A stretch of 52,361 nt of DNA, from the NCBI RefSeq assembly GCF_009800965.1, contig NZ_WUAF01000026.1:1-52361 (forward strand), given 5' to 3'. The notes under the pieces were generated by a model. The model saw nothing but the letters and a program-made list of their open reading frames with translations. It had not been told where the DNA came from and did no database searches. The DNA is from Cognatazoarcus halotolerans (GTDB lineage: Bacteria; Pseudomonadota; Gammaproteobacteria; Burkholderiales; Rhodocyclaceae). Both the position numbers and the translations under genes were made by a program. Positions 32,361-40,969 of the stretch are shown here, one piece after another (within the stretch, counting starts at the first letter, position 1; each line of letters opens with the position of its first letter).

Positions 32361-33771
32361 GAGCTCCTCCGGTGCGGTGGTGGACCCGACGCCCCCTGGC
32401 GTCGTAGTCGATGTCGAGCGGATGTTCCAGATGTACGGCCACCTTGGCGCCGGGCTGCACATAGACCGCCGCGAAGGTCTGGCCGTAAAGCTTGTTGACC
32501 CAATCGGCCATGTCGCGCACGCCACCCGCGAGGATGCGACCCATCGCTTCATTGCCGCTGATGCCGACGGTGCCCAGCGAGCCGTTGCTGTTGGCGACCA
32601 CGGCCACGCTGCCGCTGTCGGAGTCGATGAGCGAGGCCGCACCGGCGCCGGCCGCGGTGATGAGCGCCTGGCTGCCCAGGTACTGCTGGGCGTTGCTGCG
32701 TCGCTGGCCGCTGACGCAGGGGATGCCGTAGGGGTCGCTGATCCAGCCCAGGCCGCCCTGGGTGCTGGCCCCGTTCTGGCCCTGGCCGCCGCTGTTGCCG
32801 CCCTCGCTGCTGTCCTGCGGCAGCGTGCGGATGGTGCCGTCCTGGAACACGAACGTGACCGAGCGAATCTGCCCGCGCACGCACGAGAGGGTCCAGTCGC
32901 CCGAGGCCGTGCCGCTGACCACGGCGCCGGCCACGTCGGGGATGTCGATGCCGTTGGCCGTGAGGTTGTCCGGGCCGATCAGCACCTTGAACGGGTACGG
33001 GTCGTTCACGGTTCCATCGATCGGCACGCGCCCGATCAGCGCCGTCATGGCAATCGATCCCATGAGGGTCGAGTTCGACGGCACGGTGTACACGGCCTTC
33101 GTGGATGCGCCCACCGCGCGGCTGCCAACGTCGGCGACGGATTCCACCGTGGCCGACAGGCTTTTCTGGGCCGGCCCGAAGCTCGATGGAAAGCGCGGCG
33201 CCTTGCTCCCGCTCCTGGCATCGACCTTGGCATCGTCGGGCTCGACCCACTGTGTGTTACTGGTGCCGCGGTCGAAGCGTTGGCCGTCACCCTCCTCCAG
33301 CCCCAGTCCGACTGGCAGATCGGACGGGCCGCCCTTGCCCGCAAGGCCGTCCAGTTGCCGCTGCAGATCCTGCATCAGCCCCTGAGTCTGCTGCCTGTCG
33401 CTGGCCACCTGGGCGCGCTCCTGCGCCAAGCGGTTGCGCTCGCCTTCCAGCGCGTTCTGAATGCGCTGGTCGATCGCGCTTTCCCGCGCGCGCAGGCGCT
33501 CGTTCTCGGCCCTGTGCTGCTTGTTGTCGCCAAGCGCGCTCTGCAGCTCGGTGCGCAACTGCTTCACCTGGGCCACCAGCGTGGCGACAGTATCGCGCGG
33601 GGTGTCCCCTGCGATGCCCAAGGCTTTCATCTCCTCGGGCGTGAGCGTACTGGCCGCACCCATGGGGGCCGGCTGGCCGCCGGGGGTGCCGGAGAACAGC
33701 CTGATACCGACGAACATCAGCAACAGCGCTATCGGGATCAGCAGCCACTTGAGCAGCGGATTACTCGTCAT
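32341..33771 (-). CDS. TraB/VirB10-like channel protein (TIGR03752)
   Basis: A 476-residue inner-membrane-anchored protein reaching across the periplasm. The N-terminal transmembrane segment lies at about 9-26 (WLLIPIALLLMFVGIRLF). A coiled coil spans about 62-145 (TLVAQVKQLRTELQSALGD through QGLMQDLQRQLDGLA). The C-terminal beta-rich domain has VYTVPSNSTLMGSIAMTALIGR, the TraB/VirB10-type entry. Hydrophobic QALITAAGAGAASLID is near 380. It is the core scaffold of the secretion channel with the TraK- and lipoprotein partners. It overlaps its neighbours at both ends. Confidence 0.9.
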   Translation of the reverse strand: MTSNPLLKWLLIPIALLLMFVGIRLFSGTPGGQPAPMGAASTLTPEEMKALGIAGDTPRDTVATLVAQVKQLRTELQSALGDNKQHRAENERLRARESAIDQRIQNALEGERNRLAQERAQVASDRQQTQGLMQDLQRQLDGLAGKGGPSDLPVGLGLEEGDGQRFDRGTSNTQWVEPDDAKVDARSGSKAPRFPSSFGPAQKSLSATVESVADVGSRAVGASTKAVYTVPSNSTLMGSIAMTALIGRVPIDGTVNDPYPFKVLIGPDNLTANGIDIPDVAGAVVSGTASGDWTLSCVRGQIRSVTFVFQDGTIRTLPQDSSEGGNSGGQGQNGASTQGGLGWISDPYGIPCVSGQRRSNAQQYLGSQALITAAGAGAASLIDSDSGSVAVVANSNGSLGTVGISGNEAMGRILAGGVRDMADWVNKLYGQTFAAVYVQPGAKVAVHLEHPLDIDYDARGRRVHHRTGGAHASDLD

Positions 33772-34675
33772 CGCGCGCGCCTCCGACTGAGCCGGCCGCA
33801 GCGGCCGGCGGCAGGTTCGCGGCGGTGTCGATCGGGCTCAGCGCCGGCAGCAGCGACTCGGCCAGCCCGTGGCCGCGCGTGACAAGGTAGAGCACCGTGG
33901 TGTCCGACGGAGTACCGGCTGGCCCCAGATTCGGATGCTGGAAGGTCGCGGCCACGAAGTTCCCCTGCAGGGCACGCGGGTCGAGGTCGAGCCAGCGCGC
34001 CGAGGTATTGGTGAGGCGGATCGCCGTCACCCACTGGTCGTCCAGGCGCCATCCGGCCAGCGCCCGCGCTTGCACCGGCAGGGCCGGCAGCAAGGAGTCC
34101 AGCTTGAGCTCGCGGCGCAGATTCACGCGTCCGATGCCGGCAACCGGCTCGACCGTGCGCAGCGGCGCATACAGGTTCTGCGCGGCATGGCGTGTCAGCA
34201 CGACCGGGACCGGCGTTTCGCGCAAGGGAGCGGTCTTGTCTGCGGACTCATCGGTCGGCTCGTCTGCGCCGCGTGTTGCACCGCCGCCATAGCGCTTTGC
34301 GGGGGCCTCCGCTTCCACGATGCGCACCGGCTCGAGCGGCGCCTGGCCGTCCTTCGCCGGCTCGGCGGCGATGTCGATCAGGATCATCGCGCCGGATTCC
34401 ACGTCCTGCAGTTGCAGCCGCGTCGGCGGAATGGGCTCGCTCGCCCGCAGGTAGATCGCGCCCCCCGCACTCTGCACGCGCAGGTGGGCACCGACGCTGG
34501 CCGGCACGCCGACCCGCACATTGCGGTCGATGAAGACCACGCGCTCCTCACCAACCACCAGCGGCACCGGCAGCGGCAGACGCTCCCAGCGCAGGATTTC
34601 CAGGGCATGGCTGGCCGGCACGAACCCGAGGATCAGCAGGACGCCGGCCAGGGCCGACAAGGTAACCGACTTCAT
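33761..34675 (-). CDS. TraK/VirB9-like secretin-associated protein (TIGR03749)
   Basis: A 304-residue exported protein with a signal peptide at 1-24 (LSALAGVLLILGFVPASHA). It continues with a beta-rich body starting LEILRWERLPLPVPLVVGEERVV split by a low-complexity linker at about 122-155. The C-terminal domain ends in FVAATFQHPNLGPAGTPSDTT and VLYLVTRGHGL. This is the TraK-like component of the outer-membrane core complex. It overlaps the VirB8-like gene by four bases (ATGA) and the TIGR03752 gene by 11 bases, in the order usual for MPF-G systems. Confidence 0.9.
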   Translation of the reverse strand: MKSVTLSALAGVLLILGFVPASHALEILRWERLPLPVPLVVGEERVVFIDRNVRVGVPASVGAHLRVQSAGGAIYLRASEPIPPTRLQLQDVESGAMILIDIAAEPAKDGQAPLEPVRIVEAEAPAKRYGGGATRGADEPTDESADKTAPLRETPVPVVLTRHAAQNLYAPLRTVEPVAGIGRVNLRRELKLDSLLPALPVQARALAGWRLDDQWVTAIRLTNTSARWLDLDPRALQGNFVAATFQHPNLGPAGTPSDTTVLYLVTRGHGLAESLLPALSPIDTAANLPPAAAAGSVGGARDDE

Positions 34676-35364
34676 GGGGCGTCTCCCTGCGGGCGGCCGG
34701 AAGCGTTGGCGGGTGCACCCGCCTGGGTCGGCGTCGGCGGCGCTTCGATGCGCTGGGGTGCGCTGGCGTAGCAGTCCAGCGCAAGGCCGAAAGGGTTGTG
34801 CTCGGGGTCGATGTCCAGCCGGACGACCTTGATGGGGTAGCGCACCAGAGCGCGCTTGATCTGCTCGGGTCCGTAGTATTCGTCTGCACTCACGTCGAGC
34901 GTGACAATCCAGTCCCGAGAGGAAACCACCTTGACGCGCGTGGCCGGATCTTCGCCATAGCCGCGCCCGGGAATCTCGTAGATGCCGCGCACGCGCTGAC
35001 GCAGCTCACCGCTGGTGCGCCGGTACTCGTAGTCCTGTTGCAGAAAGGTGCGGCAGCCCGGCGTCAGGTAGGATGACAGCGCGCGCAGGTTGCGTGCATA
35101 GTCCTCCTCGCCGTTCGTGGGCCAGCGCTGCACCTGCTGCCAGATGTAGAACGTGAAGGCATACACACTCTCGGGCGGCACGTCCCACCACTTGCGCGTG
35201 CTGCCCGAGCGCAGATCCGGCGGCACATGGATGGTGAGATCCCTCGGCGCACTCCACCAACCGAAGCCGAGCAGCAGCGCCACCACGAAAAGCGCGCCGG
35301 CCCCAAGGCGCAGCGTCTTCACGTGGGCCTGCAGGTGCGCGACCTCGTTCCTGAACCGGCTCAT
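34672..35364 (-). CDS. TraE/VirB8-like ICE protein (TIGR03746)
   Basis: A 230-residue bitopic inner-membrane protein. The ATG at 35364 begins MSRFRNEVAHLQAHVKTLR; the transmembrane segment lies at about 22-37 (AGALFVVALLLGFGWW). The periplasmic part carries YAFTFYIWQQVQRWPTNGE and DWIVTLDVSADEYYG, typical of the family. A C-terminal proline/alanine-rich tail follows about residue 205. The frame is open further upstream to 36138, but that part is antisense-like and antedates the neighbours. It overlaps the DUF3487 gene by four bases and the TraK-like gene by four bases. Confidence 0.9.
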   Translation of the reverse strand: MSRFRNEVAHLQAHVKTLRLGAGALFVVALLLGFGWWSAPRDLTIHVPPDLRSGSTRKWWDVPPESVYAFTFYIWQQVQRWPTNGEEDYARNLRALSSYLTPGCRTFLQQDYEYRRTSGELRQRVRGIYEIPGRGYGEDPATRVKVVSSRDWIVTLDVSADEYYGPEQIKRALVRYPIKVVRLDIDPEHNPFGLALDCYASAPQRIEAPPTPTQAGAPANASGRPQGDAP

Positions 35365-35771
35365 GGTGCCCCTCGATCGGCACTGCGCCGGATCGTCCAA
35401 TAGCCCGAACGGGTGATGAGACCCTGCCCGCCCGCGAGCGCCGCCAGCGCCGGGTACCGCAGGGCCAGCCGCCACTCGAGTTGCCGGTACAGCCAAGTGT
35501 CGGGCCGGCCGCGCTTCTGCGTGCGCAGGAAGCCGCCGCCAACCAAGACGCCCAGCGCAATCACGGCCACGATCAGCGTGGGCACCATGGCGATGCTGTG
35601 CGTGAGCCAGGCCAGCGGCAGGCCAAGCACAAACCCGGCTGCACCTGACAGGCCGGCGCAGATCCACAACTCGTCGGCGGTCAGCCCGCGCACGACCGCC
35701 GGCTGGCGATTCAGCCGGTGCGGCAGGAAGGTCACCAGCGTGTCGCGCGGAGTCTCCGAAGGGAGGGCCAT
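35361..35771 (-). CDS. DUF3487-family ICE membrane protein (TIGR03750, TraL-like)
   Basis: A 136-residue protein with two adjacent membrane segments at about 37-85 (LWICAGLSGAAGFVLGLPL and IAMVPTLIVAVIALGVLVGGG). This hairpin topology recalls TraL/VirB3 of other systems. The N-terminus contains TFLPHRLNRQPAVVRGLTADE and the C-terminus ends in a basic region with RSGYWTIRRS, a family mark. It acts early in pilus assembly by analogy. It starts 12 bases downstream of the pilin-like gene and overlaps the VirB8-like gene. Confidence 0.88.
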   Translation of the reverse strand: MALPSETPRDTLVTFLPHRLNRQPAVVRGLTADELWICAGLSGAAGFVLGLPLAWLTHSIAMVPTLIVAVIALGVLVGGGFLRTQKRGRPDTWLYRQLEWRLALRYPALAALAGGQGLITRSGYWTIRRSADRGAP

Positions 35772-35783
35772 CGCTTAGCGCCC

Positions 35784-36170
35784 TCACAGCACGCCGGTGG
35801 CCTTGGTGAGCAGCCAGATTCCGACCACCAGCAAGAGCGCGCCCACGGCGATCGACAGGCCAAACTGGCCCCAGGTGGCGCGCCCGGTGTGGATCTCCGA
35901 GTAGCGTGTGTAGGCGTGATAGGAGACACCGACGAACATCGAGGCGACCACGAGCAGCGCGACCAGCAGCACGATGTCGTAGCCGTAGTTCTGGATCGTC
36001 TGCATGATGCCGGTGCCGGCCCCGCGCGAAGGGTCCTCCATGGTGGGCAGGGCCGCCCAGGAGGCCGCCGGCGTGGCCGCGATGCCCAGTGGGACGAGCA
36101 CAGCGGCGATCCGCGCGGACGTGGGCGCCGTGGTGCAAACATCAGCGCGATGGGTAGTCGAAGCGTTCAT
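35784..36170 (-). CDS. Pilin-like ICE membrane protein (TIGR03745)
   Basis: A 128-residue protein that is the likely conjugative pilin or TraA-like subunit. The signal region lies at about 18-42, ending ATPAASWAALP with a plausible AxA cleavage. The mature part carries two hydrophobic helices (about 62-83, YDIVLLVALLVVASMFVGV, and 102-123, QFGLSIAVGALLLVVGIWLL), the usual pattern for such pilins. The ATG at 36170 is preferred, with AAGGG about ten bases ahead; an in-frame ATG at 36188 is possible. Confidence 0.85.
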   Translation of the reverse strand: MNASTTHRADVCTTAPTSARIAAVLVPLGIAATPAASWAALPTMEDPSRGAGTGIMQTIQNYGYDIVLLVALLVVASMFVGVSYHAYTRYSEIHTGRATWGQFGLSIAVGALLLVVGIWLLTKATGVL

Positions 36171-36193
36171 GGCGATACACCCTTTCATGGTGG

Positions 36194-36433
36194 TCAGGAC
36201 AGGAGGAAGTAGCTCAGCACCAGGTACATCGCGACGAAACGCACGATGACGCCGAGGAACTGGCGTTCAGTCAGGCGGTGTTCAGCCCAGCCGACGTAGG
36301 CGGTACGCATCGCCCACACGCCCCACAGCAGCAACACGGCGAACACGAAAGCGAGCACCACGGCAGAGACGGCCGAAGGCGCAAAGCCGCCGGTGGCCTG
36401 GAAGGCGGCGACTTGATCGGCAGAGGGGGTCAC
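36194..36433 (-). CDS. Small ICE membrane protein (TIGR03758)
   Basis: A 79-residue protein with two hydrophobic segments at about 20-40 (VSAVVLAFVFAVLLLWGVWA) and 60-78 (FLGVIVRFVAMYLVLSYFLL). The start is a GTG at 36431-36433 overlapping the stop of the RAQPRD gene (GTGA), hence translational coupling. The family is always found between RAQPRD and the pilin-like gene in this class of element. The function is not established; a pilin-like or assembly role is inferred from position. Confidence 0.86.
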   Translation of the reverse strand: MTPSADQVAAFQATGGFAPSAVSAVVLAFVFAVLLLWGVWAMRTAYVGWAEHRLTERQFLGVIVRFVAMYLVLSYFLLS

Positions 36434-36795
36434 GGCGATGGTTCCTCGTCGTTGGCGCGGTCTCTGTGGACGTAATCGCCGGCCAGCGGGAAGGGATCAC
36501 GCGGCTGGGCGCGCTGGGGCACGAGGTAGTCCTGCAGGCCGGCGCGAACGCGCTGCAGGTCTATGCGCAGTCGGACGTAGTCGAAGTAGTAGCGGGCGCG
36601 TTCCTGCGGAGCGGTATTGGCGGCGTGCTCGGCGAGGCGGTCGATCAGGTTGAGCTGGCGGGCAAGCGCGGCGAGTTGCTCGCGCTCCGAGGCGAGACCC
36701 TCGGCGGCGACGGCAGGCTGCAGCGCCGAGAACGACACGGCCAACACCACGGCAAACGCAGCCCGTGCGAATTTGCTGCGATTGGTCTGTCCCAT
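36430..36795 (-). CDS. RAQPRD-family ICE protein (TIGR01690)
   Basis: A 121-residue exported protein named for the C-terminal motif, here QRAQPRDPFPL at about 96-106. The ATG at 36795 begins MGQTNRSKF, followed by a signal peptide (about 11-30, ending PAVAAE) and a helical body (SEREQLAALARQLNLIDRL). The upstream open frame to 36969 is not family-like and has no ribosome site. An AAGGGC stands before the start. The function is unknown; it is a consistent member of the MPF-G gene set and overlaps the next gene. Confidence 0.9.
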   Translation of the reverse strand: MGQTNRSKFARAAFAVVLAVSFSALQPAVAAEGLASEREQLAALARQLNLIDRLAEHAANTAPQERARYYFDYVRLRIDLQRVRAGLQDYLVPQRAQPRDPFPLAGDYVHRDRANDEEPSP

Positions 36796-36907
36796 CGTGC
36801 CCTTCCCCACTGAAGCGGATGGGCAGATGTTGTCGTGCAGGCCCGCTTTGCGCGGTGGGGAATGGGAATCGGGGCATGACCGGATTGATGGGAAGCAGGC
36901 TGCGTCG

Positions 36908-37657
36908 TCATAGGTACTTCTTGAACGTCGCCGCCGCAATGCACACCGCCACGCCGAGCAATGCGGCACTGGGCAACAGGATCAGCAGCGGGTTCACGCT
37001 GACCGGCAATGCCAGGTAAGTCACCCACGGCAGCACGGCCAGCGGGATCAGGCTGGCCCTGGCGCGGTGATAGATGAACCCCGACTCGCGTCCCGCGCCG
37101 AAGCGGCGGATGTCCCGGCGCACCAGGCCGTCCACCAGCCCGACGAAGGCGGCCATCAGGAACAGCGGCAGGGTCAGGCACAGCACCAGCAGCCGCACGA
37201 GGAAGACCAGCGTCGTATAGGCCGCCGCGATCAGGTAGCTCTCCACGTTCACATAGACCAAGCCGATGTAGTAGCGGAAATCCTTGGTCGGACGATGGCT
37301 GCCGGCGCTGGCCTGCGCCGAGGCGTCGCGTATCCAGTCCAGCAGGCCGCTTTTCACGAACAGCCCGTCGTAGCCCTGTTCCACCAGCCGGTGCGCGGTG
37401 CGCCCCGGCTCCTGCACCAGCGCGCTGCGCGTGAAATGCGTGGAGAGCTGATCCAGCTCGTAGTGCAGCATGCCCTGCGCGTGGCGCCAGCCCTGCTCGG
37501 GCCAGAAGAAGTGCATGCCGACGCATTCGATCAGGATGCACAGCAGCTGCGCGCCGCACAGCACGCCGAAGAGGCGGAACGGCAGCGTGACCAGGCCGGC
37601 GATCAGGCCTTGCTGTCGTTGCTGCTGGCGCTGGGCCGCGACGGCCGGATCGCTCAT
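36908..37657 (-). CDS. DUF4400-family ICE membrane protein (TIGR03747)
   Basis: A 249-residue inner-membrane protein. Hydrophobic segments lie at about 24-45 (LPFRLFGVLCGAQLLCILIE), 140-178 (LIAAAYTTLVFLVRLLVLCL and onward) and 205-245. A long loop between the first two contains YELDQLSTHFTRSALVQ. The family accompanies the TraD coupling protein in MPF-G islands and probably docks it at the membrane, which is inference. Its ATG overlaps the traD stop by four bases. 112 bases separate it from the RAQPRD gene. Confidence 0.87.
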   Translation of the reverse strand: MSDPAVAAQRQQQRQQGLIAGLVTLPFRLFGVLCGAQLLCILIECVGMHFFWPEQGWRHAQGMLHYELDQLSTHFTRSALVQEPGRTAHRLVEQGYDGLFVKSGLLDWIRDASAQASAGSHRPTKDFRYYIGLVYVNVESYLIAAAYTTLVFLVRLLVLCLTLPLFLMAAFVGLVDGLVRRDIRRFGAGRESGFIYHRARASLIPLAVLPWVTYLALPVSVNPLLILLPSAALLGVAVCIAAATFKKYL

Positions 37658-39810
37658 GCTTCGGCCTCTTCAGCGGCGGCCATCTGCTTGAAGTCGTCCA
37701 GCAGGTCGTCGGGCAGCGCCTTGTCCTGCAGGCCGGGGAGCCCCTGGTTCTCCCACCAGTCTCCTGCCTCGACGTAGTGCTGCCGCATGTAGCCTGCCAG
37801 CTCCTGAAGATCCCTCGGCATGGCTTCGTCGGGGTCGGGTGCCGGCAGCGGCATGCGGACTTTCCAGAGGTTGCCGCCCTCGATCAGCGCGAAGCACTGT
37901 CCCTTGGGCAGCGCCACCACATGCGCCGGCTCGATCAGCGGTACGCTGTTGCTGCTGATGCGGTCCTGGGTGTTGGACGTGAAGGCGGTATTGCCGGTCG
38001 GGTCGGAGCTGTCGGTGGCGCCGCTCATCAGTGCCGTGGCGTACACCTCGACTTTGGGCAGTTGTCGCGTCAGCAGTTCGGCGGTGGCGGTCTCGCGCAC
38101 GCGCAGCATGAACAGGTTGTTGAAGTTGCCGACCACCTGGCCGGCCTTGGCACGGTTGCCGATGCGCGCCTCGATGTCGCTCAAGGTCTGCGTGTAGGCC
38201 GTCACCTGCACGCCGGCACCGCCGCCCTTGTTGACCATCGGGATGAACTCGTCGCCCATGAGCTCATTGAATTCGTCGGCGTGGACGTTGATCGGAATCT
38301 TGGCGCCCACCGCGGCGCCGGGCAGCCCGTCGTCGATGCCGAACTTGTAGATGTGGCCGGCGACCGAGACCAGATCGCTGAACATCGAGTTGCCCACCGC
38401 CGCCGCGACTTCAGCGTCGGACAGTGCATCCAGCCCCACGTAGACCACCGCGCGTTTGCGGATGACCTGCATCCGGTCGAAGATCGGCCGCGGGTCGGAC
38501 AGGTCGGAATAGTTCGGTGCGAGCAGTTGCGCGATCTTGCCGGTGGTGAGCTTCTCCAGCAGCGGTAGCAGCGAAGCGACGATCTTGTCGAAGTACGTCC
38601 GGTCGTAGCGCACGGCGCTGCGCAGGCCGTCGAGCACCGGGTCATAGACGCGCACCTGGGACAGGTACTGTTCGAGGGCCACCACGCGCTTCTCGCGCCC
38701 GATCATGTTGCGCGGGATGTTCTTGTCGTTCAGCTTGGCTTCGAGCTGGACGATGACCTCCCAGGCCTTCGGCTCGTTCCTGGCGAAGTAGTGCTGGGCG
38801 TACTCGATGAACAGCGCGTCAATGTTGATGACGTGGCGCTGGATCAGCAGGTAGTCCGGCCGCTGCCCCAGCTCGACCAGGGCGCGCGCGATGATGTTGA
38901 CGAAGCGCCAGGCGAATTCGCGGAACGCGGCGCTGTTGCCTTCGCCCGAGAGCTGTCCGGCGATGCGCGTGGCCACCTCGGAGATCCGCCCGAACCGGCC
39001 CACGGCGTTGTAGCGCGCCGAGATGTCCGGCCAGCCCAGATGGAACACGTAGAACTCGCCTTCGCGCCCGGCGCGCTTGGCCTCGACGTACATGCGCTTC
39101 AACAGGTCGGCATCGCCCTTGGGGTCGAAGACGATCACCACCTCGTGCTCGCCGCGGACCTTGCGGCGGATGTCTTGGGTGATGAACAGCTCGGCCAGCC
39201 GCGTCTTGCCCACGCGCGTGGTGCCCAGCACCAGGGTGTGGCCGACGCGCTCGCCCAACGGCAGGGTGACGTCGACCTCGTGCGGCTCGATGCCGTGCAG
39301 GCGCGGCAGTCCGCCGACCGGCGGCAGCGGCCGCGCCGGGTTGAGCGGGCTGTCCCAGGCCAGCGCGCGCGCCAGCGTCGAGACGGGAAACGGCGCGAAC
39401 TCAAGCCGCTCCTCCAGCCGCCGGGCGGCCCGGTAGATCGCCGTCGGCTCGACATAGCGGCGGAACTCCGGCCGGTAGGTCTGCATCAGCCGGTGCGTGT
39501 GCCGCTGCTCCCAGCGAAAGCCCCGGCCGACGAACAGCCGTTGCTGACTCACCGGCACGTCGCGGCTGGTCATCACGTAGCGCGGCAGGCGGCGGATGTT
39601 GCGGCGATAGCGCAGGATCGCCCAGGCATCGCGCAGGCGAATCGCGCCGAAGGTCAGGAAAGCCAGCGCCGAGCCCAGGCCGAGCAGCGGGTTCAGCGCG
39701 AGCGACCACGGTGCCACCAGGCACAGAATCGCGGCGCCGGTGCAGACCGCCACGGTGTAAAGCTCCACCGCTGGCCGCAGCAGAACCTCGACCGCATGCG
39801 GTTGGGCCAT
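37654..39810 (-). CDS. traD: Type IV coupling protein TraD (TIGR03743)
   Basis: Couples the relaxase-bound DNA strand to the secretion channel. The 718-residue protein has two N-terminal membrane segments (about 17-58), then the motor domain. Walker A is LGTTRVGKTRLAE (195-207). Walker B is VVIVFDPKGD. IPINVHADEFNELMGDEF carries the conserved acidic residues, and VTAYTQTLSDIEAR is the sensor region. The length and SXT/TOL-type motifs fit the TIGR03743 family. The ATG at 39810 lies eight bases from the TIGR03765 stop. It is the largest marker of conjugative competence besides TraC and TraI. Confidence 0.94.
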   Translation of the reverse strand: MAQPHAVEVLLRPAVELYTVAVCTGAAILCLVAPWSLALNPLLGLGSALAFLTFGAIRLRDAWAILRYRRNIRRLPRYVMTSRDVPVSQQRLFVGRGFRWEQRHTHRLMQTYRPEFRRYVEPTAIYRAARRLEERLEFAPFPVSTLARALAWDSPLNPARPLPPVGGLPRLHGIEPHEVDVTLPLGERVGHTLVLGTTRVGKTRLAELFITQDIRRKVRGEHEVVIVFDPKGDADLLKRMYVEAKRAGREGEFYVFHLGWPDISARYNAVGRFGRISEVATRIAGQLSGEGNSAAFREFAWRFVNIIARALVELGQRPDYLLIQRHVINIDALFIEYAQHYFARNEPKAWEVIVQLEAKLNDKNIPRNMIGREKRVVALEQYLSQVRVYDPVLDGLRSAVRYDRTYFDKIVASLLPLLEKLTTGKIAQLLAPNYSDLSDPRPIFDRMQVIRKRAVVYVGLDALSDAEVAAAVGNSMFSDLVSVAGHIYKFGIDDGLPGAAVGAKIPINVHADEFNELMGDEFIPMVNKGGGAGVQVTAYTQTLSDIEARIGNRAKAGQVVGNFNNLFMLRVRETATAELLTRQLPKVEVYATALMSGATDSSDPTGNTAFTSNTQDRISSNSVPLIEPAHVVALPKGQCFALIEGGNLWKVRMPLPAPDPDEAMPRDLQELAGYMRQHYVEAGDWWENQGLPGLQDKALPDDLLDDFKQMAAAEEAEA

Positions 39811-39818
39811 TTGCGCAC

Positions 39819-40352
39819 CTACTGCTCGACGCCGGTGGAGGTGATGAGCACCGGGTAGTGGCGCAGGCCCAGGCGCTGGGCCAGGTCGTCGCCGGAGGCC
39901 GGCGAGAGGGGCAGGCCGGGAGCCAGCCTGCGCAGCGCCGTCAGCGCGGCCATCGACTCCACGTTGACCACTAGGCCCACGGCCTGCAGCTCTCGCAGCG
40001 CCGTCTGCCGCTGCCGCAGCCAGGCGCGCGAACGCTCGTCGTCGCCGATCAGGAACAGCGCGGTCAGGCCCGGTGCCCGGATGACGCGGGTCTGCACCTC
40101 GCCCGGCGACAGTTGCGTCGAGCGCACCGGCAGCATGGCGGCTTCGGCGTCGGCCGCGTTGCCCGCGCGAGGGGCTGGCATCGGGGCTGGCGGTGTGGCC
40201 TGATCCGGCTGAGGATTCAGCGATTGGTAGTACGGCAGCGCGGAGGCGCCGCCGCGGTCTTCGACGACGATCAGGGGCGTGGAGGCGGTCTGGGCGAAGA
40301 CGGTGGTCGTGGGCAGCAGCCCGATGGCGGCGATGAGGACGATGTGGTTCAT
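39819..40352 (-). CDS. ICE protein, TIGR03765 family
   Basis: A 177-residue exported protein. The ATG at 40352 begins MNHIVLIAAIGLLPTTTVFAQ, a clear signal peptide. A proline-rich spacer (about 50-70) leads to the conserved part RSTQLSPGEVQTRVIRAPGL and a C-terminal GLRHYPVLITSTGVEQ. The upstream open frame to 40727 is antisense-like. The family is placed between the lytic transglycosylase and TraD in this ICE class. Its function is unknown, perhaps a periplasmic accessory of the channel. It overlaps the transglycosylase stop by four bases. Confidence 0.87.
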   Translation of the reverse strand: MNHIVLIAAIGLLPTTTVFAQTASTPLIVVEDRGGASALPYYQSLNPQPDQATPPAPMPAPRAGNAADAEAAMLPVRSTQLSPGEVQTRVIRAPGLTALFLIGDDERSRAWLRQRQTALRELQAVGLVVNVESMAALTALRRLAPGLPLSPASGDDLAQRLGLRHYPVLITSTGVEQ

Positions 40353-40969
40353 GGCGTGGTGGCCTGGAGGGTTGGAACGGGAACGTCGGGGTCGAGCACG
40401 CGGGTCAGGTGCCGATGCACACTGCGCCGGTAGCGCGCCGCGGGCGCCCCACCGGCGGGCCGGTGGTAGCGGCCGATGGCAAGCAACCAGTCCTCGCCCG
40501 GCGTGTGCTGTTCGCGCAGTATTTCCGCAGCGATTGCGAGGTTGCGGTACGGGTCCAGCAGCTCGCAGGGCTGGGTGTAGCGATGCGTGTGGTAGCCGAG
40601 GTTGACCTGGCCCAGGCCGGCGTCGATGCGCTTGGCCGGCGTGTGGGCGAGCGCCCGGTGCAGCCCGGCGCAGGCGTCGGTGCGGGTGGCATAGCGCTGT
40701 GGCGCGCCGGCGACGTTGAGCGTCCACGGCCAGGGGATCAGGCGCCCGCGCAGCTTGGTGCCGCTCTCCTGCAAGGCCACTGCATACAGCACCGTGGCCG
40801 GCACGTCGGCGCGGCGTGCCGCCAGTTGATAGGCCGGCGGTGGCACCTCACGCGCATGGGCAGCCAACGACCAGCCCCCGGTCGCTAGCAGCAGCGCGGC
40901 GCTGACGAAGTGGAGGGCGACGGCGGATAGCCGAAGCTCCCGGCCGAAGGTCCCTATTGCCGCAGCCAT
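40349..40969 (-). CDS. Lytic transglycosylase of the transfer system
   Basis: Opens the peptidoglycan for assembly of the mating channel. The 206-residue protein has a signal peptide (about 15-38, SAVALHFVSAALLLATGGW) and an SLT-type fold with the catalytic glutamate in VLYAVALQESG at about 60-70. It continues with the family segments RIDAGLGQVNLGYH and DPYRNLAIAAEILREQ. The tail after about 180 is short. Its start overlaps the upstream TIGR03759 gene by 16 bases and its stop overlaps TIGR03765, showing tight co-translation. Confidence 0.9.
   Translation of the reverse strand: MAAAIGTFGRELRLSAVALHFVSAALLLATGGWSLAAHAREVPPPAYQLAARRADVPATVLYAVALQESGTKLRGRLIPWPWTLNVAGAPQRYATRTDACAGLHRALAHTPAKRIDAGLGQVNLGYHTHRYTQPCELLDPYRNLAIAAEILREQHTPGEDWLLAIGRYHRPAGGAPAARYRRSVHRHLTRVLDPDVPVPTLQATTP

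Noticed and set aside
34672-36138. Extension of the VirB8-like gene upstream to 36138
   Set aside because: The extra 258 codons are arginine-rich antisense-like sequence overlapping three recognised genes; the ATG at 35364 fits the family length.
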